From Firmicutes bacterium CAG:631 (GTDB taxonomy: Bacteria; Bacillota_I; Bacilli_A; RFN20; CAG-631), in assembly GCA_000433015.1 (NCBI GenBank), contig HF998014.1, positions 1 to 63,825 of the forward strand: a DNA stretch of 63,825 nt, given 5' to 3'. The first letter of the stretch is position 1; every line of letters begins with the position of its first letter. Positions 53,397 through 63,825 of this stretch are shown piece by piece. The position numbers were made by a program, and so were the translations under genes. A model generated the notes under the pieces. It ran no database searches and was not told the DNA's origin. It worked only from the letters and a program-made list of their open reading frames with translations.

Positions 53397-55883
53397 TTTT
53401 TCTTGTTCGTCTTCTGTTTCTATGATTTCTTCTTTTGCAGCGATGGCGATAGATGAAACTTCTTGCCCTTCATTTAACTTAATAATTCGAACTCCCAACG
53501 TATTTCTACCTGCTTTTTTGACTTGTTCTAAAGAAGTTCGAATCACAATTCCTTGATTGGTTACAACAAGTAAATCTTCTGTACCATTAACTGCTTTAAT
53601 ATTCGATAACAGCCCATTCTTTTCTGAAATTTTCATTGTCAAAACGCCTTGGCTACCTCTTTTTGTTAAACGATAATCGGTAATTAAAGACATCTTTCCG
53701 TAACCATTTTTACTAATGACTAATAAATATTCACCTTCTAAGGAAGTGGCAACACCAATAACTTCTTTACCATTAACATTAATGCCTTTAACTCCTGATG
53801 CACTTCTTCCCATTACCCGAACATCTTGTTCATTAAAACGAACTACTTTTCCGTTGGAAGATGCAATTAAAATTTGTGCCGTACCATCTGTTAATTTCAC
53901 ATCAATAAGCTCATCATCTTCTTTTAAATGAATCGCTATTTTTCCTTTTTGACGGATGCTTTCAAACTCTTTTAGCGCCACCCGTTTCACAATTCCATTT
54001 TTAGTGACAAAAACTAAAGTGTGATTTTCTTGATATTCATTTAAAGAAATGATGGAACGGACTTTTTCATTAGCATCCATATTTAATAGATTAATGACTG
54101 GAATTCCTTTAGCTGTACGTCCATATTCAGGAATTTGATGCCCTCGCAAACGATATACTTTGCCAAAATTTGTAAAGAAAATAATATCTTTATGCGTATT
54201 TGCAATAACAATTTTATCGACAACATCTTCTTCATTCGTTGCCATTCCTTTAATTCCTTTTCCTCCACGATTTTGGGTTTTAAAGGTGTCCATTGGCACT
54301 CTTTTAATATAACCATTTAAAGTAAGCGTCACGATGATATCTTCTTTTGTAATTAAATCTTCATCGTCAATATTAAATTCACCCATGATAATTTCACTAC
54401 GACGGGCATCACTATATTTATTTTTTATTTCTATTAATTCATTTTTAACAATTTCAAAAATGCGATCTTCACTGGATAAAATTGCTTTATAATCTTCTAC
54501 TTGTTCTTCTAAACTCTTGCATTTAGTCTCACTTTTTTCAATTTCTAAAGCAGATAAACGACCCAAACTCATTGAAACAATGGCTTTCGCTTGTCTTTCC
54601 GATAAATGAAAGCGATCCATTAAAGCACTTTGCGATTCTTCTACATTTTTAGAAGAACGAATGATTTGAATAACCTCATCAATATTTTCAATAGCAATGA
54701 CAATTCCTTGTAAAACATGAAGTTCCTCTTCTGCTTTTTTTAATTCAAATTGTGTCCGACGATAGATAACATTTTTTTGATGTTGCAAATAATATTGTAA
54801 CATTTCTTTAACTGGTAAAACTTTAGGTTCACCATCAACTAAAGCTAACATATTGATACCATAACTAACTTGCAACTGAGTCAGTTTAAATAACTGATTT
54901 AAGACAACTTCAGGAACGACATCCTTTCTTAATTCAATGACAACACGGATATCTTCCCCGCTAGATTCATCTCGCAAATCGGTGATTCCATCAATAATTT
55001 TTTCTCTTGCTAAATCGGCAATTTTTTCAATCATCACGGTTTTATTGACTTGATAAGGGATTTCGGTAATAAGAATTCTATTTTTCCCATTTGCCATTTC
55101 TTCAATATGCGTTTTAGAACGCAAAAGAATGGTACCATTTCCCGTTTCATAAGCCTTTTTAATACCCGATTTTCCTAAAATATAAGCTCCTGTTGGAAAA
55201 TCGGGTCCTTTTAAGATTTGCATTAAATCAGCGACTTCAATATCTGGATTTTCGGCAATGGTTAAAATAGCATCAATTGCTTCTGCTAAATTGTGTGGTG
55301 GAATGTTTGTTGCCATTCCCACAGCAATACCTGTTGAACCATTAACTAAAATATTAGGAAATTTAGATGGTAAAACAACTGGTTCTTGTTCTTCTCCATC
55401 ATAGTTAGGCATAAAATCAACGGTATCTTCATCTAAATCTCGAACCATTTCCATGGCAATTTTAGACATTCTAGCTTCCGTATAACGCATTGCCGCTGCG
55501 CCATCTCCATCAATCGAACCAAAGTTTCCATGGCCATCAACTAATGGATAACGAGTTGAAAAGTTTTGTGCTAAACGGACCATTGCTTCATAGATAGCAG
55601 AGTCTCCATGTGGATGGTATTTTCCCATGACGTCCCCAACAATACGAGCTGATTTTTTATAAGGGCTGCCTGCATTCATCTTTGCCTCACTCATTCCATA
55701 TAAAATTCGGCGATGAACAGGTTTTAATCCATCTTTTACATCAGGAAGTGCTCTAGCAACAATTACGGACATTGCATATTCTAAAAAAGAATTTTTTACT
55801 TCTTTAGAAAGGTTAACAATTTGGATTCCTTTTTCTTCTTCTTGCATTTCATGTTCTGCAAATGCTTTTAAATCTTCTTTCAC
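53385..55883 (-). CDS. gyrA: DNA gyrase subunit A
   Basis: An 832-residue type II topoisomerase subunit. Catalytic tyrosine region [20 protein letters not shown], quinolone-determining region [11 protein letters not shown] (a serine at the 83-equivalent position: HGDSAIYEA). The C-terminal six-bladed DNA-wrapping domain carries the GyrA box [10 protein letters not shown], which distinguishes it from ParC. It starts with GTG 55883 behind AAGGAGGTG, 18 bases after gyrB. The 3' end overlaps the parS-like site. Confidence 0.97.
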   Translation of the reverse strand: MKEDLKAFAEHEMQEEEKGIQIVNLSKEVKNSFLEYAMSVIVARALPDVKDGLKPVHRRILYGMSEAKMNAGSPYKKSARIVGDVMGKYHPHGDSAIYEAMVRLAQNFSTRYPLVDGHGNFGSIDGDGAAAMRYTEARMSKIAMEMVRDLDEDTVDFMPNYDGEEQEPVVLPSKFPNILVNGSTGIAVGMATNIPPHNLAEAIDAILTIAENPDIEVADLMQILKGPDFPTGAYILGKSGIKKAYETGNGTILLRSKTHIEEMANGKNRILITEIPYQVNKTVMIEKIADLAREKIIDGITDLRDESSGEDIRVVIELRKDVVPEVVLNQLFKLTQLQVSYGINMLALVDGEPKVLPVKEMLQYYLQHQKNVIYRRTQFELKKAEEELHVLQGIVIAIENIDEVIQIIRSSKNVEESQSALMDRFHLSERQAKAIVSMSLGRLSALEIEKSETKCKSLEEQVEDYKAILSSEDRIFEIVKNELIEIKNKYSDARRSEIIMGEFNIDDEDLITKEDIIVTLTLNGYIKRVPMDTFKTQNRGGKGIKGMATNEEDVVDKIVIANTHKDIIFFTNFGKVYRLRGHQIPEYGRTAKGIPVINLLNMDANEKVRSIISLNEYQENHTLVFVTKNGIVKRVALKEFESIRQKGKIAIHLKEDDELIDVKLTDGTAQILIASSNGKVVRFNEQDVRVMGRSASGVKGINVNGKEVIGVATSLEGEYLLVISKNGYGKMSLITDYRLTKRGSQGVLTMKISEKNGLLSNIKAVNGTEDLLVVTNQGIVIRTSLEQVKKAGRNTLGVRIIKLNEGQEVSSIAIAAKEEIIETEDEQEKCST

Positions 55884-55901
55884 TACTTGGCACCTCCTTG
55901 A

Positions 55902-58958
<3,057 letters not shown>

Positions 58959-58962
<4 letters not shown>

Positions 58963-59171
58963 TTCTTTTGAATGAGATAAATTTCTTTATCAACTTGAAC
59001 TTGATCCTCGGGATAAAGTTTCCTTCCACGACGATTTTCTAATTGTTGATTGACCAATACGACATGAGAAAGTAAATAATGTTTCGCTTCTCCACCATTA
59101 GTAATGAGTTGAGCAAACTTTAAAAATTGTCCCAATTGGATATAATCACTTTCGATAATGATTGTTTTCAT
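58959..59171 (-). CDS. yaaA: S4-domain RNA-binding protein (Bacillus YaaA type)
   Basis: A 70-residue protein starting at ATG 59171 behind GGGGAAGG; the longer frame to 59303 would include the promoter. It is a single S4-like RNA-binding domain (IQLGQFLKFAQLITNGGEAK, then VLVNQQLENRRGRKLYPEDQ), found between dnaN and recF in most Firmicutes. It is the first gene of the recF-gyrB-gyrA operon here. The symbol follows Bacillus usage and is unrelated to the peroxide-stress YaaA at 6419-7183. Confidence 0.9.
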
Positions 59172-59198
59172 AGGCCCTTCCCCTTTATAGACGATGTT

Positions 59199-59227
59199 AT
59201 TATAGCATTTTTTTAAAGAAAATTCAA
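59199..59227 (-). promoter_or_regulatory. Promoter of the yaaA-recF-gyrB-gyrA operon
   Basis: Minus strand TTGAAT (59222-59227), a 17-base spacer and TATAAT (59199-59204) with TG extension. Confidence 0.8.
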
Positions 59228-59230
59228 TCT

Positions 59231-59252
59231 TTCTTAGTATATATACTAAGAA
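59231..59252. promoter_or_regulatory. 22-bp perfect palindrome upstream of the gyrase operon promoter
   Basis: An uninterrupted 22-bp palindrome whose core is CTTAGTATATATACTAAG (59233-59250). It lies four bases upstream of the -35 element, suitable for an activator or repressor operator. The regulator is unknown. Confidence 0.55.
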
Positions 59253-59271
59253 AAAAATAAAAATAAAGGCA

Positions 59272-59300
59272 CAAAAAAAGAGTTTTGATAAACTCTTTTT
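59272..59300 (-). terminator. Terminator of rpsF-ssb-rpsR
   Basis: An 11-bp perfect stem (59275-59285 with 59290-59300), 4-base loop, minus-strand T run. Confidence 0.9.
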
Positions 59301-59305
59301 CATGA

Positions 59306-59530
59306 TTAGTCTGCTACATAAGGTAATAAAGCCATTTGACGTGCTCTTTTAATTGCTACTGCTAAGATACGTTGATAACGAGCAGAAGTTCCAGTAAGAC
59401 GTCTTGGTAAAATTTTACCATTGGCAGAAATGAATTTTTTTAACAATTCAACATCTTTATAATCAATCGTTTTGATGTTATTTTTTGTAAAATAACATAC
59501 TTTACGTCTTCTTTGTTGTTTTCTAAACAT
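59306..59530 (-). CDS. rpsR: 30S ribosomal protein S18
   Basis: 74 residues, full length. Family signatures [20 protein letters not shown] and [20 protein letters not shown]. Last gene of the rpsF-ssb-rpsR operon; it pairs with S6 on the ribosome platform. Confidence 0.97.
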   Translation of the reverse strand: MFRKQQRRRKVCYFTKNNIKTIDYKDVELLKKFISANGKILPRRLTGTSARYQRILAVAIKRARQMALLPYVAD

Positions 59531-59551
59531 TTTACTTGTCCTTTCTATTTC

Positions 59552-59977
59552 TTAAAATGGTAAATCTTCTTCAGAAAAAGACAAAGCATCATCATCTTCA
59601 GAAGGACGATCTTCTTCCATTGAAAATCCCACATTACGATTTGATCCTGTATTACTATCTTTTGGATCTAAAAATTGAATATTTTCACAAACGACTTCGG
59701 TGACCGTTGCTTTACGACCATCTTTTGTCTCATAGGATCTTGTTTGGAGACGTCCTTCTACTCCTACCAAAGATCCTTTTTTTAAATAAGTAGCCATTAA
59801 TTTGGCTGTAGCTTGCCATGCAACACAATTAATAAAACTTGTCGTTTTTTCTTGTGCATCTCTACTCATACGATTATCAATTGCAACAGTAAAAGAGCAA
59901 ACAGGAATGCCTGAACTTGTCATTTTTAATTCCACATCTCTTGTTAATCTTCCAATTATAATCACTTTATTAATCAT
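59552..59977 (-). CDS. ssb: Single-stranded DNA-binding protein
   Basis: 141 residues. The N-terminal OB fold (NKVIIIGRLTRDVELKMTSS, FINCVAWQATAKLMATYLKK) is followed by a short linker and an acidic tail ending DLPF, the protein-interaction tip. Shorter linker than in Bacillus. Encoded between rpsF and rpsR as in most Firmicutes. Confidence 0.97.
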   Translation of the reverse strand: MINKVIIIGRLTRDVELKMTSSGIPVCSFTVAIDNRMSRDAQEKTTSFINCVAWQATAKLMATYLKKGSLVGVEGRLQTRSYETKDGRKATVTEVVCENIQFLDPKDSNTGSNRNVGFSMEEDRPSEDDDALSFSEEDLPF

Positions 59978-59998
59978 TCGTTTTTCCTCTCCTTTGCT

Positions 59999-60292
59999 TT
60001 ATAATGCAACGGTCATTTCACGAAGAACATTTTGAGTATCGATTCTGCATTGACGTTCAAATTCTTTTACACCTAAATCGTTTTCAGCTTCAACCGTTAA
60101 AACTACATAATAACCTTTTGATTGAAAATTGATTTCATACGCTAAATCTCTTAAGCCCCAATCTTTTTCGTTCACTTCTACAATTTTATCCCCATTAGCT
60201 AAGATAAAGCCATGAAGTCTTTCCATTACTTGTTTCCGTGTTTCTTCGTCGATATTAGCGTTTAGGATGTACATAATTTCGTACTTTTTCAT
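59999..60292 (-). CDS. rpsF: 30S ribosomal protein S6
   Basis: 97 residues. MKKYEIMYILNANIDEETRK and DWGLRDLAYEINFQSKGYYV are typical of S6. First gene of the operon; ribosome binding site GGGAGGTG. The 5' leader contains a candidate S6:S18-binding element. Confidence 0.97.
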   Translation of the reverse strand: MKKYEIMYILNANIDEETRKQVMERLHGFILANGDKIVEVNEKDWGLRDLAYEINFQSKGYYVVLTVEAENDLGVKEFERQCRIDTQNVLREMTVAL

Positions 60293-60308
60293 CCTTACAC
60301 CTCCCTTT

Positions 60309-60350
60309 GGTCATTGGCCACACTGCGAATGTGGCAGAGATTGACGGTAG
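60309..60350 (-). ncRNA. Candidate rpsF leader (S6:S18 autoregulatory RNA)
   Basis: The minus-strand leader starts GCTACCGTCAATC and forms a hairpin GCCACA/TGTGGC (60330-60335 with 60317-60322) enclosed by GTCA/TGAC pairs, with a CCG triplet at the base. A CCG bulge in a leader stem is the known S6:S18 recognition feature of bacterial rpsF leaders. The match is by eye. Confidence 0.5.
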
Positions 60351-60351
60351 C

Positions 60352-60380
60352 ATTATATCATTTTTGTGTCTATAAGTAAA
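60352..60380 (-). promoter_or_regulatory. Promoter of rpsF-ssb-rpsR
   Basis: Minus strand TTTACT (60375-60380), a 17-base spacer and TATAAT (60352-60357) with TG extension. Confidence 0.7.
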
Positions 60381-60490
60381 TAAAAACTTTGGTTTTGAAA
60401 AGATTTATTAGATTAGAATTATCATTTTCTTCTTTCAAACCTCATTAATATAATAGTTTCTTTTTTTAAAAAAACTTTTTTAATTCTTCA

Positions 60491-61972
60491 TTAAATCCAT
60501 GTTGTCAATAGTAAAAAAAATATTTTTTTTGGTGTAAAAATCGTATCAAAGCCAATTAAGCGAACGACTTCTTCAACTAAATCTTGTTTATTTTCTAAAT
60601 CATTTCGATAAGTAGGAATATCAACTATATAAGTTCCATGATTGAAAGTATAATGCATTTGTAAACGTGAAAAGACCTCTTCAATTTGATCATCACTATA
60701 ATTTGTTGCTAAATAACGATTGATATACTCTTTTGTAATTGTAATTGTCTTTTTACTTTTTATTACTTTTTGATAAATACTTGGTTTAAAAACGATTTTG
60801 GCATCGGCATACTCTACTAATAATTGTGCAGCATAAGCACTAGCCAAATTCATTTGATATTCATCAACCGCTTTTTTAGAAAAATTGGTTGCTGCAACAG
60901 TCATCAAATTAAAACGTTTACAAGAGTTTAAAATTTGTGTGCCATCAAATAAAGCCGCTTCCAAAGCAATATTTTTCGTATTTTCATCAATCATGGTTGA
61001 GGCATCTCCAATAACCCCAGCAATACAAACAACTTCATCACCATTGGTTACAACAATATCTTGTTTTTGAATGGCATATTCTTTACCATCTAAAGCTAAA
61101 ACTTTTCTTTCTTGATCATCTTTAATGATATAATGCTTGGTTTTTAACTTATCCGCATCATACATATGTAAAGGTTGCCCCGTCATTAAAGTGACATAAT
61201 TTCCAATATCAATGACATTATTGATGACCTTGACATCATGTTTTGTTAATATTTCTTGCATCCATTTTGGTGAAGGTTTAACGGTGACTGCTTGTACACT
61301 TCGAATAGAAAAATAAGGACATTTTTCCGTTTGACTTTCACAAACAAATGGATTTTCAGCGCAAAATGAATCTTCAATGGAAGGTAAATTCACTTTTTTA
61401 TTTAAAATGGCACCAATTTCTATCATTAATGCATGTAAAGCAAAGACATCACTACGATTAGGTGTGACATTCATTTCAACTAAAATATCATCTAAACCAA
61501 GATATTTTAATACTTCGGTTTCACCAACTGGTGCATCCTTATCTAAAACTTCAATGCCATTTTTTTGCTCTTCAGTTAAATTTTGCTCACTCACACCCAG
61601 TTCTAATAAAGAACAAATCATTCCTTGAGATAAAACATCACGAATCATTCCTTCTTTAATGATAAGATCTTTTGCAGGTAAATGAGCGCCTACTTGAGCC
61701 ACAATGACTTTTTGATGATTTTTTACATTTGGTGCACCACAAACAATTTGTAAAATAGCCTTTTTGATATCCACTTTACAAACATGCAAATGGTCACTAT
61801 TGGGATGATTTTCACAAGAAATAATTTCTCCAATAATTAAATTGGTGGCTTGTGCTAAAGGGGTTAAACCTTCAACTTCAAATCCTGCCAAGGAGAGTTT
61901 TTGACAAAATTCATCCATTGAAACATCTTTTAAATCCACATATTGTTTGACTAAATTTAAACTAAATTTCAT
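60491..61972 (-). CDS. pheT: Phenylalanyl-tRNA synthetase beta subunit, truncated after B5
   Basis: The frame gives 493 residues where PheT usually has about 790-800. The N-terminal EMAP II-like tRNA-binding domain (IIGEIISCENHPNSDHLHVC), B3/B4 and the B5 region up to NKQDLVEEVVRLIGFDTIF are normal. The rest of the catalytic-like core and the C-terminal anticodon-binding (FDX-ACB) domain are absent. Homology stops at the edge of the 38-bp repeat (60503-60540), which supplies the last codons (TPKKIFFLLLTTWI). Such a subunit should not function, so either the remainder is joined elsewhere by rearrangement, another pheT exists, or the join is an assembly error. Confidence 0.85.
   Translation of the reverse strand: MKFSLNLVKQYVDLKDVSMDEFCQKLSLAGFEVEGLTPLAQATNLIIGEIISCENHPNSDHLHVCKVDIKKAILQIVCGAPNVKNHQKVIVAQVGAHLPAKDLIIKEGMIRDVLSQGMICSLLELGVSEQNLTEEQKNGIEVLDKDAPVGETEVLKYLGLDDILVEMNVTPNRSDVFALHALMIEIGAILNKKVNLPSIEDSFCAENPFVCESQTEKCPYFSIRSVQAVTVKPSPKWMQEILTKHDVKVINNVIDIGNYVTLMTGQPLHMYDADKLKTKHYIIKDDQERKVLALDGKEYAIQKQDIVVTNGDEVVCIAGVIGDASTMIDENTKNIALEAALFDGTQILNSCKRFNLMTVAATNFSKKAVDEYQMNLASAYAAQLLVEYADAKIVFKPSIYQKVIKSKKTITITKEYINRYLATNYSDDQIEEVFSRLQMHYTFNHGTYIVDIPTYRNDLENKQDLVEEVVRLIGFDTIFTPKKIFFLLLTTWI
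60503..60540. repeat. 38-bp repeat, copy 1 (at the pheT break)
   Basis: Identical over 38 bases, in the same orientation, to 63351-63388. It starts TGTCAATAGT, has an 18-base A8-TA-T8 palindromic centre and ends GGTGTAAAAA. It coincides with the point where pheT homology ends. The ends are reminiscent of insertion-sequence termini, but no transposase is nearby. Confidence 0.9.
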
Positions 61973-61984
61973 CTTTATCCCTCC

Positions 61985-63019
61985 TTATCTTTCTTTAACA
62001 AATTGTGAAATGACACGTAAATCATTATTATATAAATGACGAATATCATCAAAACCATATTTTAGCATCGTAATACGGTCAATTCCAAATCCGATGGCAA
62101 AGCCTTGATAAACTTCAGGATCATAACCTCCCATTTTTAAAACATTAGGATGAACCATCCCTGCGCCTAAAATTTCAATCCATCCTGTATCTTTACAAAT
62201 GGGACAACCCTTTTTTTGACAAGTACAACTAACATCGACTTCTACACTTGGTTCTGTAAAAGGAAAATAAGATGCTCTGAGGCGAATTTCTCTTTTTTCA
62301 CCAAATAATTTTTTAGCCACTAAATCTAAAGTGGCCTTTAAATGGGCCATGGTAATATTTTTATCAATAACTAATGCTTCTAGTTGCATAAATTGATGGG
62401 AATGCGTGGCATCATCATCATCTCTTCGATAAACCTTTCCAGGGCATAAAATTTTAATCGGCGATTTTTCTTGATTTTTTTCCATTGTTCGTGCTTGAAC
62501 AGGAGAAGTATGTGTTCTTAAAAGTTCATTTTCTGTAATATAGAAAGTATCTTGCATATCTCTTGCCGGATGATTTTTAGGGATGTTTAACATTTCAAAA
62601 TTATAATGATCTTTTTCAACTTCCGGCCCTTCTTCAACATGATAGCCTAATGGCAAAAAGATATCAATAATTTCATCAATGACAATGTTCATCGGATGTT
62701 TACTTCCAGAAAAAACATGATATCCAGGTAAGGTGACATCAATTTTTTCTTTTTCTAATTTTGCTTTGAGTTCTGCTTCTTCTAATTGCTTTCTTTTTTG
62801 TTCAATCATTTGCGTTACAAATGTTTTCGTTTCATTAATTTTTTGACCAAAAACTGGTTTTTGATCATTTGGAACTTGCTTTAAGGTTTCCATAAAAGAA
62901 GCAAAAACCCCTTTTTTGGATAAGATTTCAATTCGTAATTCTTGTAACTCTTTTACTGTTTGTAATTTTTCAATGCGTTCTTGAATTTGTTTTTTTAATT
63001 GCTCTAATTGTTCTAACAT
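61985..63019 (-). CDS. pheS: Phenylalanyl-tRNA synthetase alpha subunit
   Basis: 344 residues, starting at ATG 63019 behind TAGGAGG; the longer frame runs through the T-box terminator. N-terminal coiled coil (about 1-90), then class II motifs: [46 protein letters not shown] and [13 protein letters not shown]. It includes the four-cysteine loop [16 protein letters not shown] seen in many Firmicutes PheS. Apparently complete, in contrast to the truncated pheT 12 bases downstream. Confidence 0.96.
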   Translation of the reverse strand: MLEQLEQLKKQIQERIEKLQTVKELQELRIEILSKKGVFASFMETLKQVPNDQKPVFGQKINETKTFVTQMIEQKRKQLEEAELKAKLEKEKIDVTLPGYHVFSGSKHPMNIVIDEIIDIFLPLGYHVEEGPEVEKDHYNFEMLNIPKNHPARDMQDTFYITENELLRTHTSPVQARTMEKNQEKSPIKILCPGKVYRRDDDDATHSHQFMQLEALVIDKNITMAHLKATLDLVAKKLFGEKREIRLRASYFPFTEPSVEVDVSCTCQKKGCPICKDTGWIEILGAGMVHPNVLKMGGYDPEVYQGFAIGFGIDRITMLKYGFDDIRHLYNNDLRVISQFVKER

Positions 63020-63039
63020 TGTCCATCCTCCTATCAAAA

Positions 63040-63070
63040 TAAAAAGCGTCCTCATTTCTAAGGACGCTTG
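63040..63070 (-). terminator. T-box-controlled terminator of pheST
   Basis: A 9-bp stem AAGCGTCCT/AGGACGCTT (63044-63052 with 63061-63069) followed by TTTTATTTT on the minus strand. The 5' arm overlaps the T-box antiterminator sequence. Confidence 0.9.
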
Positions 63071-63228
63071 GCGCGCGGTACCACCTTAGTTCATACATTG
63101 CTGTATGCGCTTTAAGATTCAAAAGTATGCTCCAATGGTGAATTCATTAATGGGTTATAAGGATTTGCACCAAAATATCCTATTCTCTACAATAACTTCC
63201 ATTAATCATGGCCATTTTCATTGCATAT
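63056..63228 (-). ncRNA. T-box leader RNA (phenylalanine)
   Basis: The minus strand has the universal T-box sequence AAGGTGGTACCGCG (63074-63087), preceded by a stem-I-like region with AGAGAAT and GGTG motifs. The triplet TTC in TGAATTCACC (63140-63142) is in the place expected of a Phe specifier. Uncharged tRNA-Phe would stabilise the antiterminator and allow pheST expression. This fills most of the gap upstream of pheS. Confidence 0.88.
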
Positions 63229-63232
63229 TTTA

Positions 63233-63260
63233 ATTATAACAAATATTTTGAAATGTGCAA
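63233..63260 (-). promoter_or_regulatory. Promoter of the pheST T-box transcript
   Basis: Minus strand TTGCAC (63255-63260), a 16-base spacer and TATAAT (63233-63238). Confidence 0.8.
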
Positions 63261-63350
63261 GTTAAAGTACAATAAAGACAATAGAAAATATTTTGTTATG
63301 ATTTAGATTCACAAAATAAAACCACAATGTAAAACTGATGAATTTAAAGA

Positions 63351-63388
63351 TGTCAATAGTAAAAAAAATATTTTTTTTGGTGTAAAAA
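63351..63388. repeat. 38-bp repeat, copy 2 (upstream of pheS T-box)
   Basis: Second identical copy of the repeat at 60503-60540, in the same orientation, about 90 bases upstream of the pheS promoter. The flanks of the two copies differ. Together the copies bracket the pheT'-pheS block (2.8 kb). Confidence 0.9.
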
Positions 63389-63405
63389 ATGTCGATTTTT
63401 AAAAC

Positions 63406-63429
63406 TATAGTATAATAAATTATACTATA
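63406..63429. repeat. Inverted repeat containing -10 elements
   Basis: Perfect 11-bp arms (63406-63416 with 63419-63429) and a two-base spacer. Each arm contains TATAAT. The minus strand also reads TTGACT-N16-TATACT across it (63431-63436 and 63409-63414), so this can be a promoter covered by an operator. Confidence 0.6.
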
Positions 63430-63436
63430 AAGTCAA
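63409..63436 (-). promoter_or_regulatory. Possible minus-strand promoter within the palindrome
   Basis: TTGACT (63431-63436), 16 bases and TATACT (63409-63414). It would transcribe through the 38-bp repeat towards the pheS leader. No gene is seen between, so its purpose is unclear. Confidence 0.4.
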
Positions 63437-63441
63437 TCAAA

Positions 63442-63468
63442 AAAAAGTGTCTTTTTTCGACACTTTTT
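63442..63468. terminator. Strong hairpin with A and T flanks
   Basis: A 10-bp perfect stem AAAAAGTGTC/GACACTTTTT with a 7-base loop. The A and T ends make it usable as a terminator in both directions. It isolates the small peptide gene from the left side. Confidence 0.75.
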
Positions 63469-63482
63469 CGTTTGCCTTTTTT

Positions 63483-63491
63483 TGTTATAGT
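63483..63491 (+). promoter_or_regulatory. Extended -10 of the small peptide gene
   Basis: TG-t-TATAGT (TATAGT at 63486-63491) without a clear -35. Transcription would start only about 15 bases before the ATG, right at the ribosome binding site. Confidence 0.5.
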
Positions 63492-63514
63492 AGTTTTGAA
63501 AGGAGGTGAACGTT

Positions 63515-63619
63515 ATGGATTGGTCTCGTCTATCGAATACCGATACGTTTTATCAAATTAGTGGCCTTACTCTTCTTGCTAGCCTTTTATCTTTAATCCT
63601 TACCTTTATTTTATGGTGA
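63515..63619 (+). CDS. 34-residue hydrophobic peptide, type I toxin-like
   Basis: ATG 63515 lies eight bases after a perfect GAAAGGAGGTGA ribosome binding site, the best in the window. The peptide has a polar first third (MDWSRLSNTDTFYQ) and then a single hydrophobic helix, ISGLTLLASLLSLILTFILW, to the end. Size, hydrophobic helix, very strong ribosome binding site and nearby hairpins resemble type I toxin genes of Firmicutes, but the sequence does not match a family I know and no antisense RNA was identified with confidence. It could also be a small membrane regulator or a chance frame. Confidence 0.55.
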   Translation: MDWSRLSNTDTFYQISGLTLLASLLSLILTFILW

Positions 63620-63737
63620 TATATTGTGGGTCGACAATAAATCCTTCCGTTCCTTCTAAATAGGCCATTTTATAAGAAAAAGCACCAGTTTCGTCAATGT
63701 TTAAGATAATTTTTTCATCTTTTTCATTAACAACATA
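63606..63737 (-). pseudogene. C-terminal remnant of an unidentified gene
   Basis: On the minus strand 43 sense codons between a TAA (63738-63740) and a stop at 63606-63608 read with protein-like composition (KIILNIDETGAFSYKMAYLE, then TEGFIVDPQYITIK). There is no start codon with a ribosome binding site and the frame is closed upstream. This looks like the last part of a beta-rich protein whose 5' part is gone. Its end overlaps the small peptide gene on the opposite strand by 14 bases. The remaining bases to the window edge show nothing recognisable. Confidence 0.45.
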
Positions 63738-63825
63738 TTATCTAGCAATAAAAATAGGTATATATTACATTTCAATTAAAAGAATTAATTTAAGAAAATA
63801 TTCTTGTAAAACATAGATTACTTGC

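Noticed and set aside
53368..53397. Longer serS start giving an MFHVEH N-terminus
   Set aside because: The extra codons translate the parS-like palindrome and lie before the real GGAGG site for ATG 53367.
59172..59303. Longer N-terminus of the S4-domain protein with a hydrophobic segment
   Set aside because: The extension would include the promoter TATAAT and the 22-bp palindrome; ATG 59171 has a proper ribosome binding site and gives the normal family length.
60503..63388. The two 38-bp copies as a CRISPR array
   Set aside because: There are only two copies 2.8 kb apart with genes between them, no spacers of regular length and no cas genes.
60503..63388. Pair of repeats as the ends of one complete insertion sequence
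   Set aside because: The copies are direct rather than inverted and the DNA between them is pheT'-pheS and a T-box, without a transposase.

Overview
The window is about 64 kb of very AT-rich, densely coded DNA. It suggests a low-GC Gram-positive-lineage bacterium of the class Bacilli, related to the Erysipelotrichia, Acholeplasma and other uncultured gut or rumen groups. The reasons are the strong AGGAGG-type ribosome binding sites, the TGnTATAAT promoters, Firmicutes-type leader RNAs (lysine riboswitch, TPP riboswitch, phenylalanine T-box), lipoproteins with lipoboxes, an ECF thiamine transporter subunit and a CotE-type spore-coat protein. TGA is used as a stop and all long genes read through in the standard code, so this is not a code-4 Mycoplasma. 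Several genes usually found near the replication origin (yaaA-recF-gyrB-gyrA-serS and rpsF-ssb-rpsR) and a parS-like site at 53381-53396 place the right third near the origin, although dnaA and dnaN are not in view.

Layout. 1-13.9 kb, mostly plus strand: the 3' end of an unknown gene; a DDAH-like hydrolase with a GPH-type symporter and an N-acyl-D-amino-acid deacylase; a lipoprotein gene without a visible start codon; a peroxide-defence pair (Bcp, YaaA) on the minus strand; small membrane or helical proteins of unknown role; a KtrB-type K+ channel subunit followed by a Nudix hydrolase and a multidomain membrane protein; a cyclophilin-like lipoprotein; and a remnant of a cation:proton antiporter. 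13.9-17.9 kb, minus strand: a secreted beta-propeller protein, a GH4 alpha-galactosidase, a CotE homologue and a small Xre regulator. 17.9-25.2 kb, plus strand: lepA, a small membrane protein, hemW, an unusual P-type ATPase and an MgtC-like protein.

From 25.2 kb to 63.1 kb everything is on the minus strand. In order of transcription within each unit: a lysine-riboswitch-controlled amino-acid ABC importer (27.8-25.2 kb); lysS-GNAT-ispD-miaB-ymcA (32.7-27.8 kb); thiT under a TPP riboswitch (33.6-32.8 kb); a 17-kb glycan-uptake operon (50.9-33.7 kb) with two lipoprotein binding proteins, two pairs of MalF/MalG-type permeases, a phosphodiester glycosidase, a DUF5696 protein and a beta-propeller/Yip1-like membrane protein, but no ATPase; dusB; serS; the yaaA-recF-gyrB-gyrA operon; rpsF-ssb-rpsR; and pheS-pheT under a T-box.

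The most unusual items are: one MalF-type permease of the glycan operon fused to about 630 residues of cytoplasmic coiled coil; pheT cut off after its B5 region exactly where a 38-bp repeat begins, with a second identical copy of the repeat upstream of the pheS T-box; a 34-residue hydrophobic peptide gene with a perfect ribosome binding site near the right edge, resembling a type I toxin; a P-type ATPase with a large extracytoplasmic insertion between membrane segments 3 and 4; and a three-part protein combining an N-formylglutamate-amidohydrolase-like domain, a putative double-psi barrel and a membrane hairpin. No rRNA, tRNA, CRISPR array, prophage or complete insertion sequence was seen.
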